In this document: piece by piece, positions 43,661 to 52,800 of the stretch
How the letters are laid out: each line of letters begins with the position of its first letter
Position numbering within the stretch: the stretch's first letter is position 1
Source: Bdellovibrionota bacterium
GTDB taxonomy: Bacteria > Bdellovibrionota_G > JALEGL01 > DATDPG01
Assembly (NCBI GenBank): GCA_035292885.1
Contig: DATDPG010000047.1
Location: 1-53,275 of the forward strand
DNA length: 53,275 nt
Direction: 5' to 3'
Notes under the pieces: generated by a model
Told to the model about the DNA's origin: nothing
The model's input: only the letters and a program-made list of their open reading frames with translations
Databases searched by the model: none
Made by a program: the position numbers and the translations under genes

Positions 43661-43730
43661 CACTTCTTTGTATATTCATTCTACGTATATTTTATATAAC
43701 GCCACTGCCAAGAAGTGTCAATACATTGAC
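43661..43730. other. AT-rich divergent regulatory region, candidate oriT
   Basis: Between mobC and the divergent gene lie CACTTCTT (43661) and its complement AAGAAGTG (43710), an intervening AT-rich stretch, and the perfect palindrome GTCAAT-AC-ATTGAC (43717-43730). Such a layout next to mobC is where an oriT is expected; the nic site cannot be read directly. Confidence 0.45.
43693..43721 (-). promoter_or_regulatory. Strong promoter of the mob operon with overlapping palindrome
   Basis: On the minus strand TTGACA (43721-43716) and TATATA (43698-43693) are spaced by 17 nt, close to the consensus. The GTCAAT/ATTGAC palindrome overlaps the -35 box, so a repressor bound there would shut off mobC-mobA. 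Confidence 0.65.
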
Positions 43731-43737
43731 TCGTGAA

Positions 43738-44502
43738 ATGAAAATACATACGATTGCTCTGAATTACAGGCGAATGAAGAGACGTAAACCAAAGATCCGC
43801 CGAAAGACGGTCGAGACCCCACCGGATGTCGTCTTTAATGTCCGCATGGAGCCTTCTCTGCGGGCCGCACTGGAGCCTGCGGCCAATACCTACGGCATGG
43901 CGCCTGCGAGCATGATCCGTCAGAGGGTATTCTCCGATGTGAAGGCCTGGGGGCCTTTTGATCCGGATCTCTTGATCTGGATTAAGAAGGAAGGAAGGTC
44001 GGCCAACTTCACCTTCGTGGCCCCTCCCATTTTAGCAAAGGCAATGAGAGAGCGGGCACAAGCGCTCAAACTGACTATTACGGATTACGTGAGAAGCGTG
44101 GCGATCCATGAAGTCCTTTTGGCCGAGGGCCTCGCCAATGAGATCAACAAAACGAACTTCAATCCGAAAACAAAGCCTGACCATCCAATTCTCCGAGCTT
44201 ACGCGGAAGGCAGACACGAGCGGCAGATGGATTTAGGGAAAACAAGAATGGCGATGGAGAATAAATCCGATCACATGATTTCGGGATATACGACGTACCG
44301 GGGGGAAGATATTGTCGCTGTCATTCAAGCTGAGGCTGCAAAGGAGGGTCTAAGTCTTGCCGCGTATCAAAAAATGCTCGTCTTCCGCGACATTGAACAA
44401 AAATACGGATTGAAATTCCTGGCCGAACTTTTGAATACATCTCAAGAAGCATGGGACATGCAAGATGGATATCTAAAGAGAATGTTGGAAGCGCGGAAAT
44501 AG
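43738..44502 (+). CDS. Protein with three ribbon-helix-helix-like units, putative mobility regulator
   Basis: 254 residues from ATG 43738 (ATG 43774 is possible). Three segments repeat one pattern of a beta strand, a helix, a turn and a second helix: FNVRMEPSLRAALEPAANTYG then MAPASMIRQRVFSDV; FTFVAPPILAKAMRERAQALK then LTITDYVRSVAIHEV; YTTYRGEDIVAVIQAEAAKEG then LSLAAYQKMLVFRDI. Each looks like an RHH DNA-binding fold. Position divergent from mobC beside a palindrome suggests it binds there as regulator or relaxosome factor. This is my reading; the family is not recognised. Confidence 0.6.
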   Translation: MKIHTIALNYRRMKRRKPKIRRKTVETPPDVVFNVRMEPSLRAALEPAANTYGMAPASMIRQRVFSDVKAWGPFDPDLLIWIKKEGRSANFTFVAPPILAKAMRERAQALKLTITDYVRSVAIHEVLLAEGLANEINKTNFNPKTKPDHPILRAYAEGRHERQMDLGKTRMAMENKSDHMISGYTTYRGEDIVAVIQAEAAKEGLSLAAYQKMLVFRDIEQKYGLKFLAELLNTSQEAWDMQDGYLKRMLEARK

Positions 44503-44509
44503 AGTAATC

Positions 44510-46006
44510 ATGAATCCGAAAACCAAACCAGGTACGCGCACCTCGCGTGCCGCGATCGCCAACCAAGTAAATCTTCTCATGCGCGAGGGCGAAGGTTTAA
44601 CCGTGGAGTTCAAAGAACGGTACACGCCTCGGGTGGACGAAGATATTGTGGCATTTGCCAACGCCAAGGGAGGAACCATACTTCTCGGCGTCCGGGAGGA
44701 TGGCACCATCGCCGGCGAACGGTTGACCAACGACCTAAAGGCCAAAATCAACAGCCTGGCGCGGAACTTAAAGCCGACGATTCCTGTCGAGTTTTCCCAA
44801 GTCGGGAAAGTGGTGGCGATCTTCGTGTCGGAAGGATCGGATAAACCATACTCCTGTGGTTCAGGCTACTACCGAAGACTCGACGGTAACACACAGAAGA
44901 TGAGCCACGATGAGCTACGCATCATGTTTGCGGAGAACGAACCGCTCCCTTTCGAAGAAAGAACAGTCAAGGGGTTCACGCTGGAAGACATCTCCAATTC
45001 GAAAATACGCGCTTTTACAAGAGAAGCCGGCATACAAATCGGGCGCGCTGGAGTTCAGGATGTATTGCGCAGTCTTAACGTGGCGGATCAGTCCCGGATC
45101 AAAAACGCGGGGATCCTCTTTTTCGCCAAGGATGTATATCGGCATATCCATCAGTCCCAGATGACGCTAATCGCGTTCAAGGGAACGGATCGCATGCATA
45201 TTTATGATCGGCGCGACGTGCGTGACGATCTCCTCACGCAGTTCAACGAAGCGGTCGCATTTCTCCGCAAACATCTAAATGTGCGAAGCGAGATCCACGG
45301 TGTCAACCGTAAGGACATTTACGAAATTCCTCTTGAAGTATTGCGCGAAGCTGTTGTGAACGCGCTCATGCACCGCGACTACAGCATTACCGGTACGCAA
45401 ATAAGCGTCGAGGTCCACGACGATCGGGTCGAAATCGCAAACCCCGGCGATTTGCCGAAAGGTATGTCAATCCAGAACCTCGGCAAAGTTTCGATCCGGA
45501 GGAACGAACTGATCGCTGATCTCTTTTTCCGCATGCACAAAGTCGAACGTTTCGGCTTGGGCATTCAAAAAATGAAGGAAGCAATGCTCGCCGCGGGACT
45601 TCGCGAGCCCGTTTTTGAGCCGGGTGTATTTTTTCGGGCATCGTTCCAGCGATCGCCCGAATTGGCGTTAAAGAAACACCGCGAACAGTCCGTCAGGCGG
45701 TTCGGAGAAAAGTTCGGAGAAGGTTTCTCGCGGGAGCTAGAGTCGGAGCTAGGGTCACAGCTAGAGTCGGAGCTAGAGTCACTGGAGCTCCGTGTGCTGG
45801 CCGCCCTAGTTAAACACCCACTTGGCAAAGCATCACTGGCAATAGCTTTGGGTCAAAAACAGGCCTCAGGTCCTCTCCATCGAATAATTCGATCCTTGCT
45901 GGCAAGAAAACTTATTGAACGAAGTCTGCCCCAAAAGCCTGCGAGCCGATTACAGAAGTATCTGGTTACAAAGGCGGGGGAAAAATTACTACGGAGAAAG
46001 GAGTGA
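44510..46006 (+). CDS. Schlafen/AlbA-domain protein with HATPase-like C-terminus
   Basis: A 498-residue protein. Residues 20-145 form an AlbA_2/Schlafen domain (LTVEFKERYTPRVDEDIVAFANAKGGTILLGVREDG ... YYRRLDGNTQKMSHDEL). Residues 270-365 are the HATPase_c_4-like region seen with it (LEVLREAVVNALMHRDYSITGTQISVEVHDDRVEIANPGDLPKG). A short Glu/Leu/Ser repeat (ELESELGSQLESELESLE) links to a C-terminal winged helix. Often annotated as RecG-related or transcriptional regulators; several occur in mobile elements and some in defence. It starts 7 nt after the three-RHH gene, so both are probably co-transcribed. Confidence 0.85.
   Translation: MNPKTKPGTRTSRAAIANQVNLLMREGEGLTVEFKERYTPRVDEDIVAFANAKGGTILLGVREDGTIAGERLTNDLKAKINSLARNLKPTIPVEFSQVGKVVAIFVSEGSDKPYSCGSGYYRRLDGNTQKMSHDELRIMFAENEPLPFEERTVKGFTLEDISNSKIRAFTREAGIQIGRAGVQDVLRSLNVADQSRIKNAGILFFAKDVYRHIHQSQMTLIAFKGTDRMHIYDRRDVRDDLLTQFNEAVAFLRKHLNVRSEIHGVNRKDIYEIPLEVLREAVVNALMHRDYSITGTQISVEVHDDRVEIANPGDLPKGMSIQNLGKVSIRRNELIADLFFRMHKVERFGLGIQKMKEAMLAAGLREPVFEPGVFFRASFQRSPELALKKHREQSVRRFGEKFGEGFSRELESELGSQLESELESLELRVLAALVKHPLGKASLAIALGQKQASGPLHRIIRSLLARKLIERSLPQKPASRLQKYLVTKAGEKLLRRKE
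45733..45780 (+). repeat. In-frame 12-bp minisatellite
   Basis: Four tandem units close to GGAGCTAGAGTC at 45733, 45745, 45757 and 45769, encoding an ELES-type repeat in the linker before the winged helix. A further partial unit follows. Copy-number change would keep the frame. Confidence 0.8.
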
Positions 46007-46011
46007 ATTAC

Positions 46012-47328
46012 ATGAGTCGATACAGAGGGCACAAAAATGTTCGGCACACGGTTCGATATACGGAGCTTGCCCCAAATCGTTTTCGAAATTTCTGGGGAGT
46101 GTTCTTAGGATTTCTCCTGTTTGAAGTGTTTACACCGTCAACACCTTTGGCGGAACGTAAATTCAATCCTCCACCGTCAAAAGAGCTTTTCGAACGTTCC
46201 GAAGCGGTGGTCCTCGGAACGATCCTTGACATAAAGAAAACAGAAGAAAAGGGAGAGAAGCAAAGGGCGGGAGAGAAAGCCCCGTATCCAACAGAGCGAA
46301 TGCAAGCCAAGGTGCAACAAATATCCTCTGAAAAAGGAGAGATTCCGAAGTCATTTAATCTCTTGTATTGGAATGTTGATTATGAAGCTTGGGCGAAGCA
46401 CCTCAAGAACAATACCGTTGGGTTCAGCCTAGACGGAGGCCCTCATGAGATCCGCCTACAGATTGGAGAGCGATACCGTTTCTATCTCAAGCCAACTAGG
46501 AAGAAAGATGAGTTTATCCCCGTTTTAGACGGTGCATTTGATGATGGATTTTCTATAACGCGTCTCCCAAGCAACGATGAGGCCGTCCAAAAGTTGAATG
46601 CCGTTGAGGTCCCCGTCGCTAACGACAAGAGTTTGGTTACATTTGTGGACGAATTTGTAAACGCGGTGAAGAAGAACGACCTTGAGTTTGTAAAAAGAAT
46701 CGATCCCAAGATGCCGGATCAGGCTATTCCGTCATTTTCCAGGAGATTTAAGGCCCTCATCGAGAACGCAGAACAGAACCAAAAGAAGGCGTCGATCAGT
46801 TGCGACAGCTTTGGTGTTTGCCTGATCGAATGGGAATATACCGATCGCAAAAACCCGACCGGAAAGCTGATGTTAGGCATCCGAGTAGTGAAGGGGAAAG
46901 AGAAGTGGCAGATCTATAACCCGACGGGGGCCTACGGTGACACCTTGCACGCGGGGGATAACCTCAAGAACTATTACGAGATTCAGTTCGTTGGCCATGG
47001 AAATGTTCAATATGGAATCAGGACCAATGGCGGAAAACTTAAGACCATGTGTGGGCCTGTTTCCTGTTCCTACGGCGGTCACTTCGGCAGCGACCTCTAT
47101 CCTGGAAAGAAGAACCTCATCGAGATTGTCCTGTCCCCGGTTCAGAATTCAAAGCATTCGGAAAAAGTGCAGTTGGAGTGGACCATTACTGAAGCCCGGA
47201 AAGTTAAGGATGGGTTCCCCAAGCATCTTCCAAATATGCCGGGCTACCGCTTGATCAACCAATGGAGTGGGAGCGAGAATGTTTCTACCGATCCAGTGGT
47301 CAAGCGGGTTGAATTCGATGTGCAATAG
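46012..47328 (+). CDS. Exported protein of unknown function with integrase-derived N-terminus
   Basis: 438 residues from ATG 46012, which has a strong AAAGGAG ribosome site overlapping the end of the upstream gene (GTG 46003 is also in frame). The first 28 residues, SRYRGHKNVRHTVRYTEL and APNRFRNFW, are the C-terminal tail of a tyrosine recombinase, including its Tyr, fused in frame to a hydrophobic export segment (VFLGFLLFEVFTPSTPLA). The rest is soluble and probably periplasmic, without a known domain; it has three or four cysteines. A second start at GTG 46099 would drop the integrase part. First of three cargo genes. Confidence 0.68.
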   Translation: MSRYRGHKNVRHTVRYTELAPNRFRNFWGVFLGFLLFEVFTPSTPLAERKFNPPPSKELFERSEAVVLGTILDIKKTEEKGEKQRAGEKAPYPTERMQAKVQQISSEKGEIPKSFNLLYWNVDYEAWAKHLKNNTVGFSLDGGPHEIRLQIGERYRFYLKPTRKKDEFIPVLDGAFDDGFSITRLPSNDEAVQKLNAVEVPVANDKSLVTFVDEFVNAVKKNDLEFVKRIDPKMPDQAIPSFSRRFKALIENAEQNQKKASISCDSFGVCLIEWEYTDRKNPTGKLMLGIRVVKGKEKWQIYNPTGAYGDTLHAGDNLKNYYEIQFVGHGNVQYGIRTNGGKLKTMCGPVSCSYGGHFGSDLYPGKKNLIEIVLSPVQNSKHSEKVQLEWTITEARKVKDGFPKHLPNMPGYRLINQWSGSENVSTDPVVKRVEFDVQ

Positions 47329-47339
47329 CTGTTGTAAAT

Positions 47340-48434
47340 ATGATCGGCTTTCAACGTAAGGAAATCGTTGATCTGGGAGAAAAGCTCCCTTTGCACCGGA
47401 ATAAAGACCCGATTTGGGCGCTTTTTCTTTTTTTCTCTCTGTTCGGCTCAATATTTTCTGGAATGGGGTTCCTACTTCTTTTTCAACTTATTTGGCGTTC
47501 CAGAGCGGATGTACCTCTTGTGGTTCCGTTAATTGCTCTTCTCCTGGGAACGGGGATCATCTTTCTTTCGCTTCATGCCCTGTCACGCACACGGATTGAT
47601 ATTGAGAACGGAATCGTTCGCTATCGCAAAACGAACCCAATATTAAAAAGCGTATCCTGGGCCGCGTCGTTTTCAGAATACGAAGGTGTGCTGGAACATC
47701 AGATGGTCGTTCCGGGAGGGAAAAATCGGCCTTCGCATACCGTATACCTTTGTGATTTGATTCATCGGACCGACAAGAAAAAGAATATAGAACTTTATAG
47801 TTCGCGTACTTCGAGCGATCACCGTGCGCGTGCCGAACGCTTCTCCCGACTCCTTAACCTTCCCATGCTGGTCGAAGGCGAAAATAAATACGAAAAAAGA
47901 GCCGCGGGAGATCTCGATTTGTCGGTGCGGGAACGGATATCAAAGGGAAGCGTGGAAATGATTCAACCTGCCTCTCTCCGGCCGCCGAAAGGTAGACTTT
48001 CCCGAGTTGCGTTGAACGGGGAGGAATGGATATCCATCAGCTCTATCGGGTATTTGCCTTTGGGCCTCCCCTTTGCTGGATTCGGCGCAGCCCTCTCCGT
48101 TTTCGCCGGGATCATGAGCGGCAATTGGATTGCACTTGTGTTCGGAACGATATTTTTCTTAATCGGATTAATCATCATTTTGGCTTCTTTCTGCGGACGC
48201 GAATACATCGGGGCCGACAGAGAGGGGGTGAGCCACTACTGGACCTTCCTGCGCCGTCGCTTCGGACAAGTTTCAATGCAAGCTCGGGCGATCGAGGAAA
48301 TTCGAGTGGGTCGAAGGAATCAAGGGCAAGGGCTTCAGGTCATTTCGGATCAGATGCGGATTGGGATTTTCTCACCACTTTCAAAAGAAGATCGAGAATG
48401 GCTTCGGTCCTACCTTCTTACGAAATTATCGTGA
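47340..48434 (+). CDS. Membrane protein of unknown function with two paired-span regions
   Basis: 364 residues. Two membrane hairpins, residues about 25-80 (ALFLFFSLFGSIFSGMGFLLLF, VVPLIALLLGTGIIFLSLHAL) and 235-285 (GYLPLGLPFAGFGAALSVFAGIM, WIALVFGTIFFLIGLIIILASF). Each is followed by a similar beta-rich cytoplasmic part (RTRIDIENGIVRYRKT ... and EYIGADREGVSHYWTF ...), suggesting an internal duplication of a PH-like/YdbT-type layout. No family is firmly recognised. It starts 11 nt after the preceding exported-protein gene. Confidence 0.65.
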   Translation: MIGFQRKEIVDLGEKLPLHRNKDPIWALFLFFSLFGSIFSGMGFLLLFQLIWRSRADVPLVVPLIALLLGTGIIFLSLHALSRTRIDIENGIVRYRKTNPILKSVSWAASFSEYEGVLEHQMVVPGGKNRPSHTVYLCDLIHRTDKKKNIELYSSRTSSDHRARAERFSRLLNLPMLVEGENKYEKRAAGDLDLSVRERISKGSVEMIQPASLRPPKGRLSRVALNGEEWISISSIGYLPLGLPFAGFGAALSVFAGIMSGNWIALVFGTIFFLIGLIIILASFCGREYIGADREGVSHYWTFLRRRFGQVSMQARAIEEIRVGRRNQGQGLQVISDQMRIGIFSPLSKEDREWLRSYLLTKLS

Positions 48435-49354
48435 ATCTACACAGGGAGGCTCGAAGATTGACGGGTATACAGATAAGCAGGACGAATCAAATCACACGAG
48501 AGACGATATCCGGGCGGGGAGCCCTTCCACTTATCGGGACTCTTCTCTGTTCATTAGTACTGGTGGGATACTTTGTCCCTGGTCTTTGGGTAAGCCTAAT
48601 CTGGGGTGTTCCTGATCGAGCAAAGGATCAAGGGGCATGGGAATATTTAGATTCCATTTCGCGTTTGCAGAATGTTCCTATCTGGATCCAAAATCAAAGT
48701 GAATTATCTAACGGCCGTGTTCTCTTACGACAGCTCAGTGATTCCGAAGTTGTCGCCTGGGACGAAAATCTCGCAGGAAAAAGTTTCACCAGAGCTTTCA
48801 AGGTGACAAAAAATGTTGCCATACCGACAGATCCGTTTCCACCCATAGCATTTGGGATCGATGCGCCGTTTAACCTTAACAAAGATCTTCCTTCGGCTCT
48901 TGCGAAGTATTTTTCCTCTCCCAATATTGCAAAGGCAACTTTATGTAGAACAATGGCTATTACCAATCAACTCCCTATCGAAAATCGTGATCCCAAAAAC
49001 AGCTCTTACATTCCAGTTGAAGTCCGAACCGTTTGCCCATCTTCTGTCAAAGGACGTTGGTCTCTCTTTCTCAAACTGCTCAGTTTGGATGAGCAATCTG
49101 GATACATTAGTGGTGGAGCGGGTCTTTACAGTGAACGTTGTTTACCAACAGATCCAATGATCCTTCTCAATCGCCCACCATTTTGGGCATCATCATGCAC
49201 AAAATTGGGATGTCTAAATATTCTTCGAGGAATTCTCGAAAAATCTGAACTTCCTAGTTGGCCGATTTATGTTGAGCAAAAAGGTCGAATCCGTCGTGCG
49301 GAGAAAGCAGATCTTCCTTGGCTCTCGAAAGGTGAGTTCAGAATACCGAATTGA
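48431..49354 (+). CDS. Single-span membrane protein of unknown function
   Basis: 307 residues from GTG 48431 (GTGA overlap with the upstream gene); TTG 48458 is an alternative with GGGAGG 8 nt upstream. One N-terminal span (ALPLIGTLLCSLVLVGYFVPGLWVSLIW) and an extracytoplasmic domain with at least five cysteines (LCRTMAI, VRTVCPSS, SERCLPTD, SSCTKLGCLN). The order exported protein, four-span protein, single-span protein suggests an envelope complex. Composition is AT-rich compared with the host genes. Confidence 0.62.
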   Translation: MNLHREARRLTGIQISRTNQITRETISGRGALPLIGTLLCSLVLVGYFVPGLWVSLIWGVPDRAKDQGAWEYLDSISRLQNVPIWIQNQSELSNGRVLLRQLSDSEVVAWDENLAGKSFTRAFKVTKNVAIPTDPFPPIAFGIDAPFNLNKDLPSALAKYFSSPNIAKATLCRTMAITNQLPIENRDPKNSSYIPVEVRTVCPSSVKGRWSLFLKLLSLDEQSGYISGGAGLYSERCLPTDPMILLNRPPFWASSCTKLGCLNILRGILEKSELPSWPIYVEQKGRIRRAEKADLPWLSKGEFRIPN

Positions 49355-49529
49355 AAATTATCCTCCTACGAGTCACAAATGTGGGCATGTAGTAAAGTGC
49401 CAGAGCTTTGAAAAATTGATTGTAAGGCAAATACGCGCGTCAGGAATAGGTCGATTGACTCACGCTGCATGTCCTGACGTTCGCGCGAGAGTTACCAACC
49501 GTCTCGCGGTAACCCTTCCTTGTGATTTG

Positions 49530-49548
49530 GGTCAACACCGGGTCAACA
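49530..49548 (+). repeat. Integrase arm-type repeat pair, right
   Basis: GGTCAACA at 49530-49537 and 49541-49548, the same 11-bp repeat distance as on the left. The 19-nt block is identical to 40211-40229, and the following GGTC matches the block at 40150. It lies 116 nt from the att core. Confidence 0.65.
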
Positions 49549-49664
49549 GGTCGGGTGATATGGATGTCACTCGGTTCATCTCTTTTCATTTTGCAGATCG
49601 GTTATCTGTTTGATGTTGTTGGTTTTGCCTTTGATACTGCACTCTTGCCGCCGGGTTCCTCTAC

Positions 49665-49679
49665 TCCCTCCGGCGGCAC
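49665..49679 (+). other. attR core with original tRNA CCA end
   Basis: TCCCTCCGGCGGCAC, identical to the tRNA-Leu 3' end, is followed here by CA so that the discriminator A reads A-CCA. This is most simply the original chromosomal 3' end displaced by insertion. Confidence 0.78.
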
Positions 49680-49892
49680 CAACTATCTTTTCACCGCTTT
49701 TAGAAATGAGTTCTATTCTTCGGACATCTTACGTTTTCTCCAGAACGCGGACGAGTCGATCCCCAAGTGCGACCTGCATCGTCCATCGTGGAGAGGGTTG
49801 AATGACTGGAAGAATATGGCAGGCTACGATAATGGCTGGCGTACACCTGCGATGAAGCCACCGAAATCAAAGGCGAAAATAACGGCACTCGC

Positions 49893-52800
49893 ATGAAATG
49901 CAAACAGTGTAAGGGCGAGATCAAAATCGAGAACGTTCGCTTTTGCCCCTTCTGTGGATTTCAGCTTCGTCCTCGATCGGAAGAGCGCAGAAACGGCATT
50001 ATCGTTTTTGCGGACGTCTCCGGATTCACCCGTCTAAGCCACACGTTAGATCCCGACAGGCTCCGTGAATTGATGGATCAGTTGATGACTCGATTCTCGG
50101 CGGACGTCCAGAAATGGGGAGGGGTGATCGACAAGATCATCGGGGATTGCATTCTTTTCGTTTTCGGCACCGAACACGCCCGTCCGGATGATCCCGAGCG
50201 CGCCATGGCGGCCATCCACGACTTGAGAAACGAAATGAAGTCCTTCAACGACCAACATTCGCTTCAACTTAGCCTTCACTTCGGCGCTTCGTACGGAACG
50301 GTTTCCGTGGGGTCGGTGGGAGCCTCCACTACGGTCATGGGAGATCCGGTGAACATGGCTTCTCGGCTCCTTCAGGTTGCCGGAGGGGATCAAGTGGTCG
50401 CCTCAAAGGAATTTGTGGATCTGCTCTCCGCCGATTACATTTTCGAAGCGCTCCCTCCCGTCGCGCTGAAAGGGTTTGACGGACCGGTAGTCCCCCACAA
50501 GTACATCGAAAAATCGCGAGCGGCTCTCTCACGGAAGAAATTGGTGGGCCGAGAAAATGAAATTCAAATTTTGTCGAATCGGATCGACGAGTTGGTTCGG
50601 GAGAAAAAAGGGGGAAAATTTTTTCTTTTTGGAAGTGCGGGGAACGGGAAAACGGCTCTTTGCGAAAGAGCCCGCGAAATCGCCGCCGAGCGGGGCGCGG
50701 ATATCTTAAGTCTCTATTTTGAGGAAGGGGGCGTCGGCACCTTGGCCCCCTTCCTCACGCTGGCTCAACGGATCCTCTCCACGCACGCTCTCAAAAAACA
50801 TCCCGATCTTGAAATCTGGGCCAAAGCGCTTGCGGAAGAACAGACCCGGTCTGAAATCGGCGTGGAACAACTGGAGATCTTCCTGACTCAATTCATCGAG
50901 CATGTTTTAGAATCCCGGCCCCTCCTTTTCCAAACCGAAGACGCGCATCGGGCGGAGGCATCCGGGTTGGCCTTGCTTGAGAGATTGATGAAAACGTTCG
51001 AAGAGAAGCCGGTGATCTTTCTAACCACAAGCAGGATTGCAAGCGACAAATTGGGAGAACCGCTGGAAGTGGCGCCTTTGTCCGAAAAGGATGCCCGTCA
51101 TCTCGTCACAAACTTGCTAGGCGATTCCGGACGTTCCGAGCTTCTAGTCGACGAAATCATCCCCCAATGCGGCGGCAACCCGTTTGTCCTCCACGAGCTG
51201 GCCCGCGCGATCAAAAGAGGCGTTCCAAAGGAGAAGTTGTTCCAAGGAAACATCGACTTTCTCTTGGCCTCCTCGCTCGATTCGCTTACCCCGGAAGACC
51301 AAGAGCTGATAAAAAAAGCGTCAGTTCTAGGGTCTCGAATCCCCGCCTTTCCGCTGGCGCATCTTTCCGAGATAGAGCCTGAACGTCTCCAAATGCGGCT
51401 GGCCCAGACGGGGCTGGTGACGTTTCTCAAAAACGAGAAAATGTTCGTTTTCCGCCACGATCTCATTCGAGAGCATGCGTACCGCCGGATCAACCACACC
51501 GTTCGCAGCCAATGGCACGGGAAGCTGGGCGATTATTTGGCCCGGCAGGAAAGCTCTGCTGAGGAGACCGCCTATCATTACCTCCTTTCGGGCCAGCGGG
51601 AGAACGCGCTCCGTTGGTCGCTGGCTGCGGGCCGAGCTCTCTCCAAACTTCCGGGCAAGGATCGGGCACTCTATTTTCTTGAATGCGCACAAAAACTCGC
51701 GCTTGAGCTCGAAAACGCCGGGTCGCTCCGCGACGCCCTCACTTCTCGCTTTTACGTGGAGGCCAGAGGAAGAAGCGTGGCCGACGCCCTATCGATATTG
51801 AGTCAATGGTTCAACGACGCCCATTTCGTTTCCAGGGACGGGGTTTCAGAGCAATTGTGTTTGATCAGAGCGGAATTCTTCTTCGAGCGCGGCCAGTACG
51901 AGGAAGCGATCCGGGAGATCGAGAGCCTGACAGAGAAGGCGCCTCAATATGCCAAACCCGAACTCGGCCTATTGAAAGGGAAAATTCATGCCCAGTTGGG
52001 CCATCATGCCGAGGTGACCCGTATCGCGTTGCGGGCGCTGAGGAACGCGGAGCCGAATACGGACCTGACGGGGAATCTCTACAATCTCCTCGGATATGTG
52101 TCGTATCTGGACCAAGAGTTCCAACAGGCTTCGGACTTTTATCAAAGAGCGCATGCCGCTTTTGAAAAGACGGAGGATCTTCGCGGCGTTCAAAAAGCGC
52201 TTCTCAATCTGGGCAATCTCGCCTTTGTCCGGCACGACTACTCCCAGGCCAGGGATCGATACTTGGAATCGATTCAGATCGCATATCGATTCGGCGATCT
52301 GGTAGGCTACGGCGGAGGGCTTCTCCGGTTGGCCCAGGTGAATTACCGGCGGCTCAAGTTTTCCCTCGCGATCGCCAATTTAAAACGCGCGATCTCGTTG
52401 TTACAAAAAGGCCAAAACGAAAATCTCATGCACCAATGTCACCTTATGCTGGGAACGATCGCCGAGTATTTGGGGGATTTCGATGGAGCCGAGAACCGGC
52501 TCTCCCGGGCGCAAGCCTATTTTGACACGGCTCAAGACCCCTATAACAAAGGGCGTGCGCTTGCCGCGCTAGGGAAACTTCGCTTTAACCAGCAACGCTA
52601 TCCCGAAGCTGAAAACGCGGTCGAGGAAGCCATACGTATTCTGGGAACCTATCCGAACGAGATCCAACGAGCGGAACTGCTCTTGATTCAAGTTCTGGAG
52701 CGGTCCGGCCGCCGTGAAGAGGCGAGGCGGAAACTCGACTTGTTTAAAGCCCGGCATCAAGGATCCAAGTTGGATCAAGTTGTGGAATCCGACTTCCTCT

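Larger units (their letters stand above)
39534..49679. mobile_element. Integrative mobilizable element in tRNA-Leu
   Basis: About 10.1 kb bounded by a 15-bp direct repeat (TCCCTCCGGCGGCAC). It holds a tyrosine integrase, an excisionase-like HTH protein, mobilization genes (MobA relaxase, nested MobB-like, MobC), paired GGTCAACA repeats near both ends, a regulator-like protein and membrane/exported cargo. There is no conjugative type IV secretion system, so transfer would need a helper. The cargo end is visibly more AT-rich than the host genes. Confidence 0.85.
49355..49892. other. Gene-free right end of the element
   Basis: No convincing gene. It holds an 8-bp hairpin CGTCAGGA/TCCTGACG (49438-49445, 49472-49479), a smaller GTTACC/GGTAAC hairpin (49491-49513), the arm-type repeats at 49530, and the att copy at 49665. 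The host sequence from 49680 to the cyclase ATG shows nothing further that I recognise. Confidence 0.6.

Noticed and set aside
49522-49896. 124-codon frame at the right end of the element
   Set aside because: Runs across the arm repeats and att core from element into host DNA, has no homology and no ribosome site; it cannot be a gene older than the insertion.
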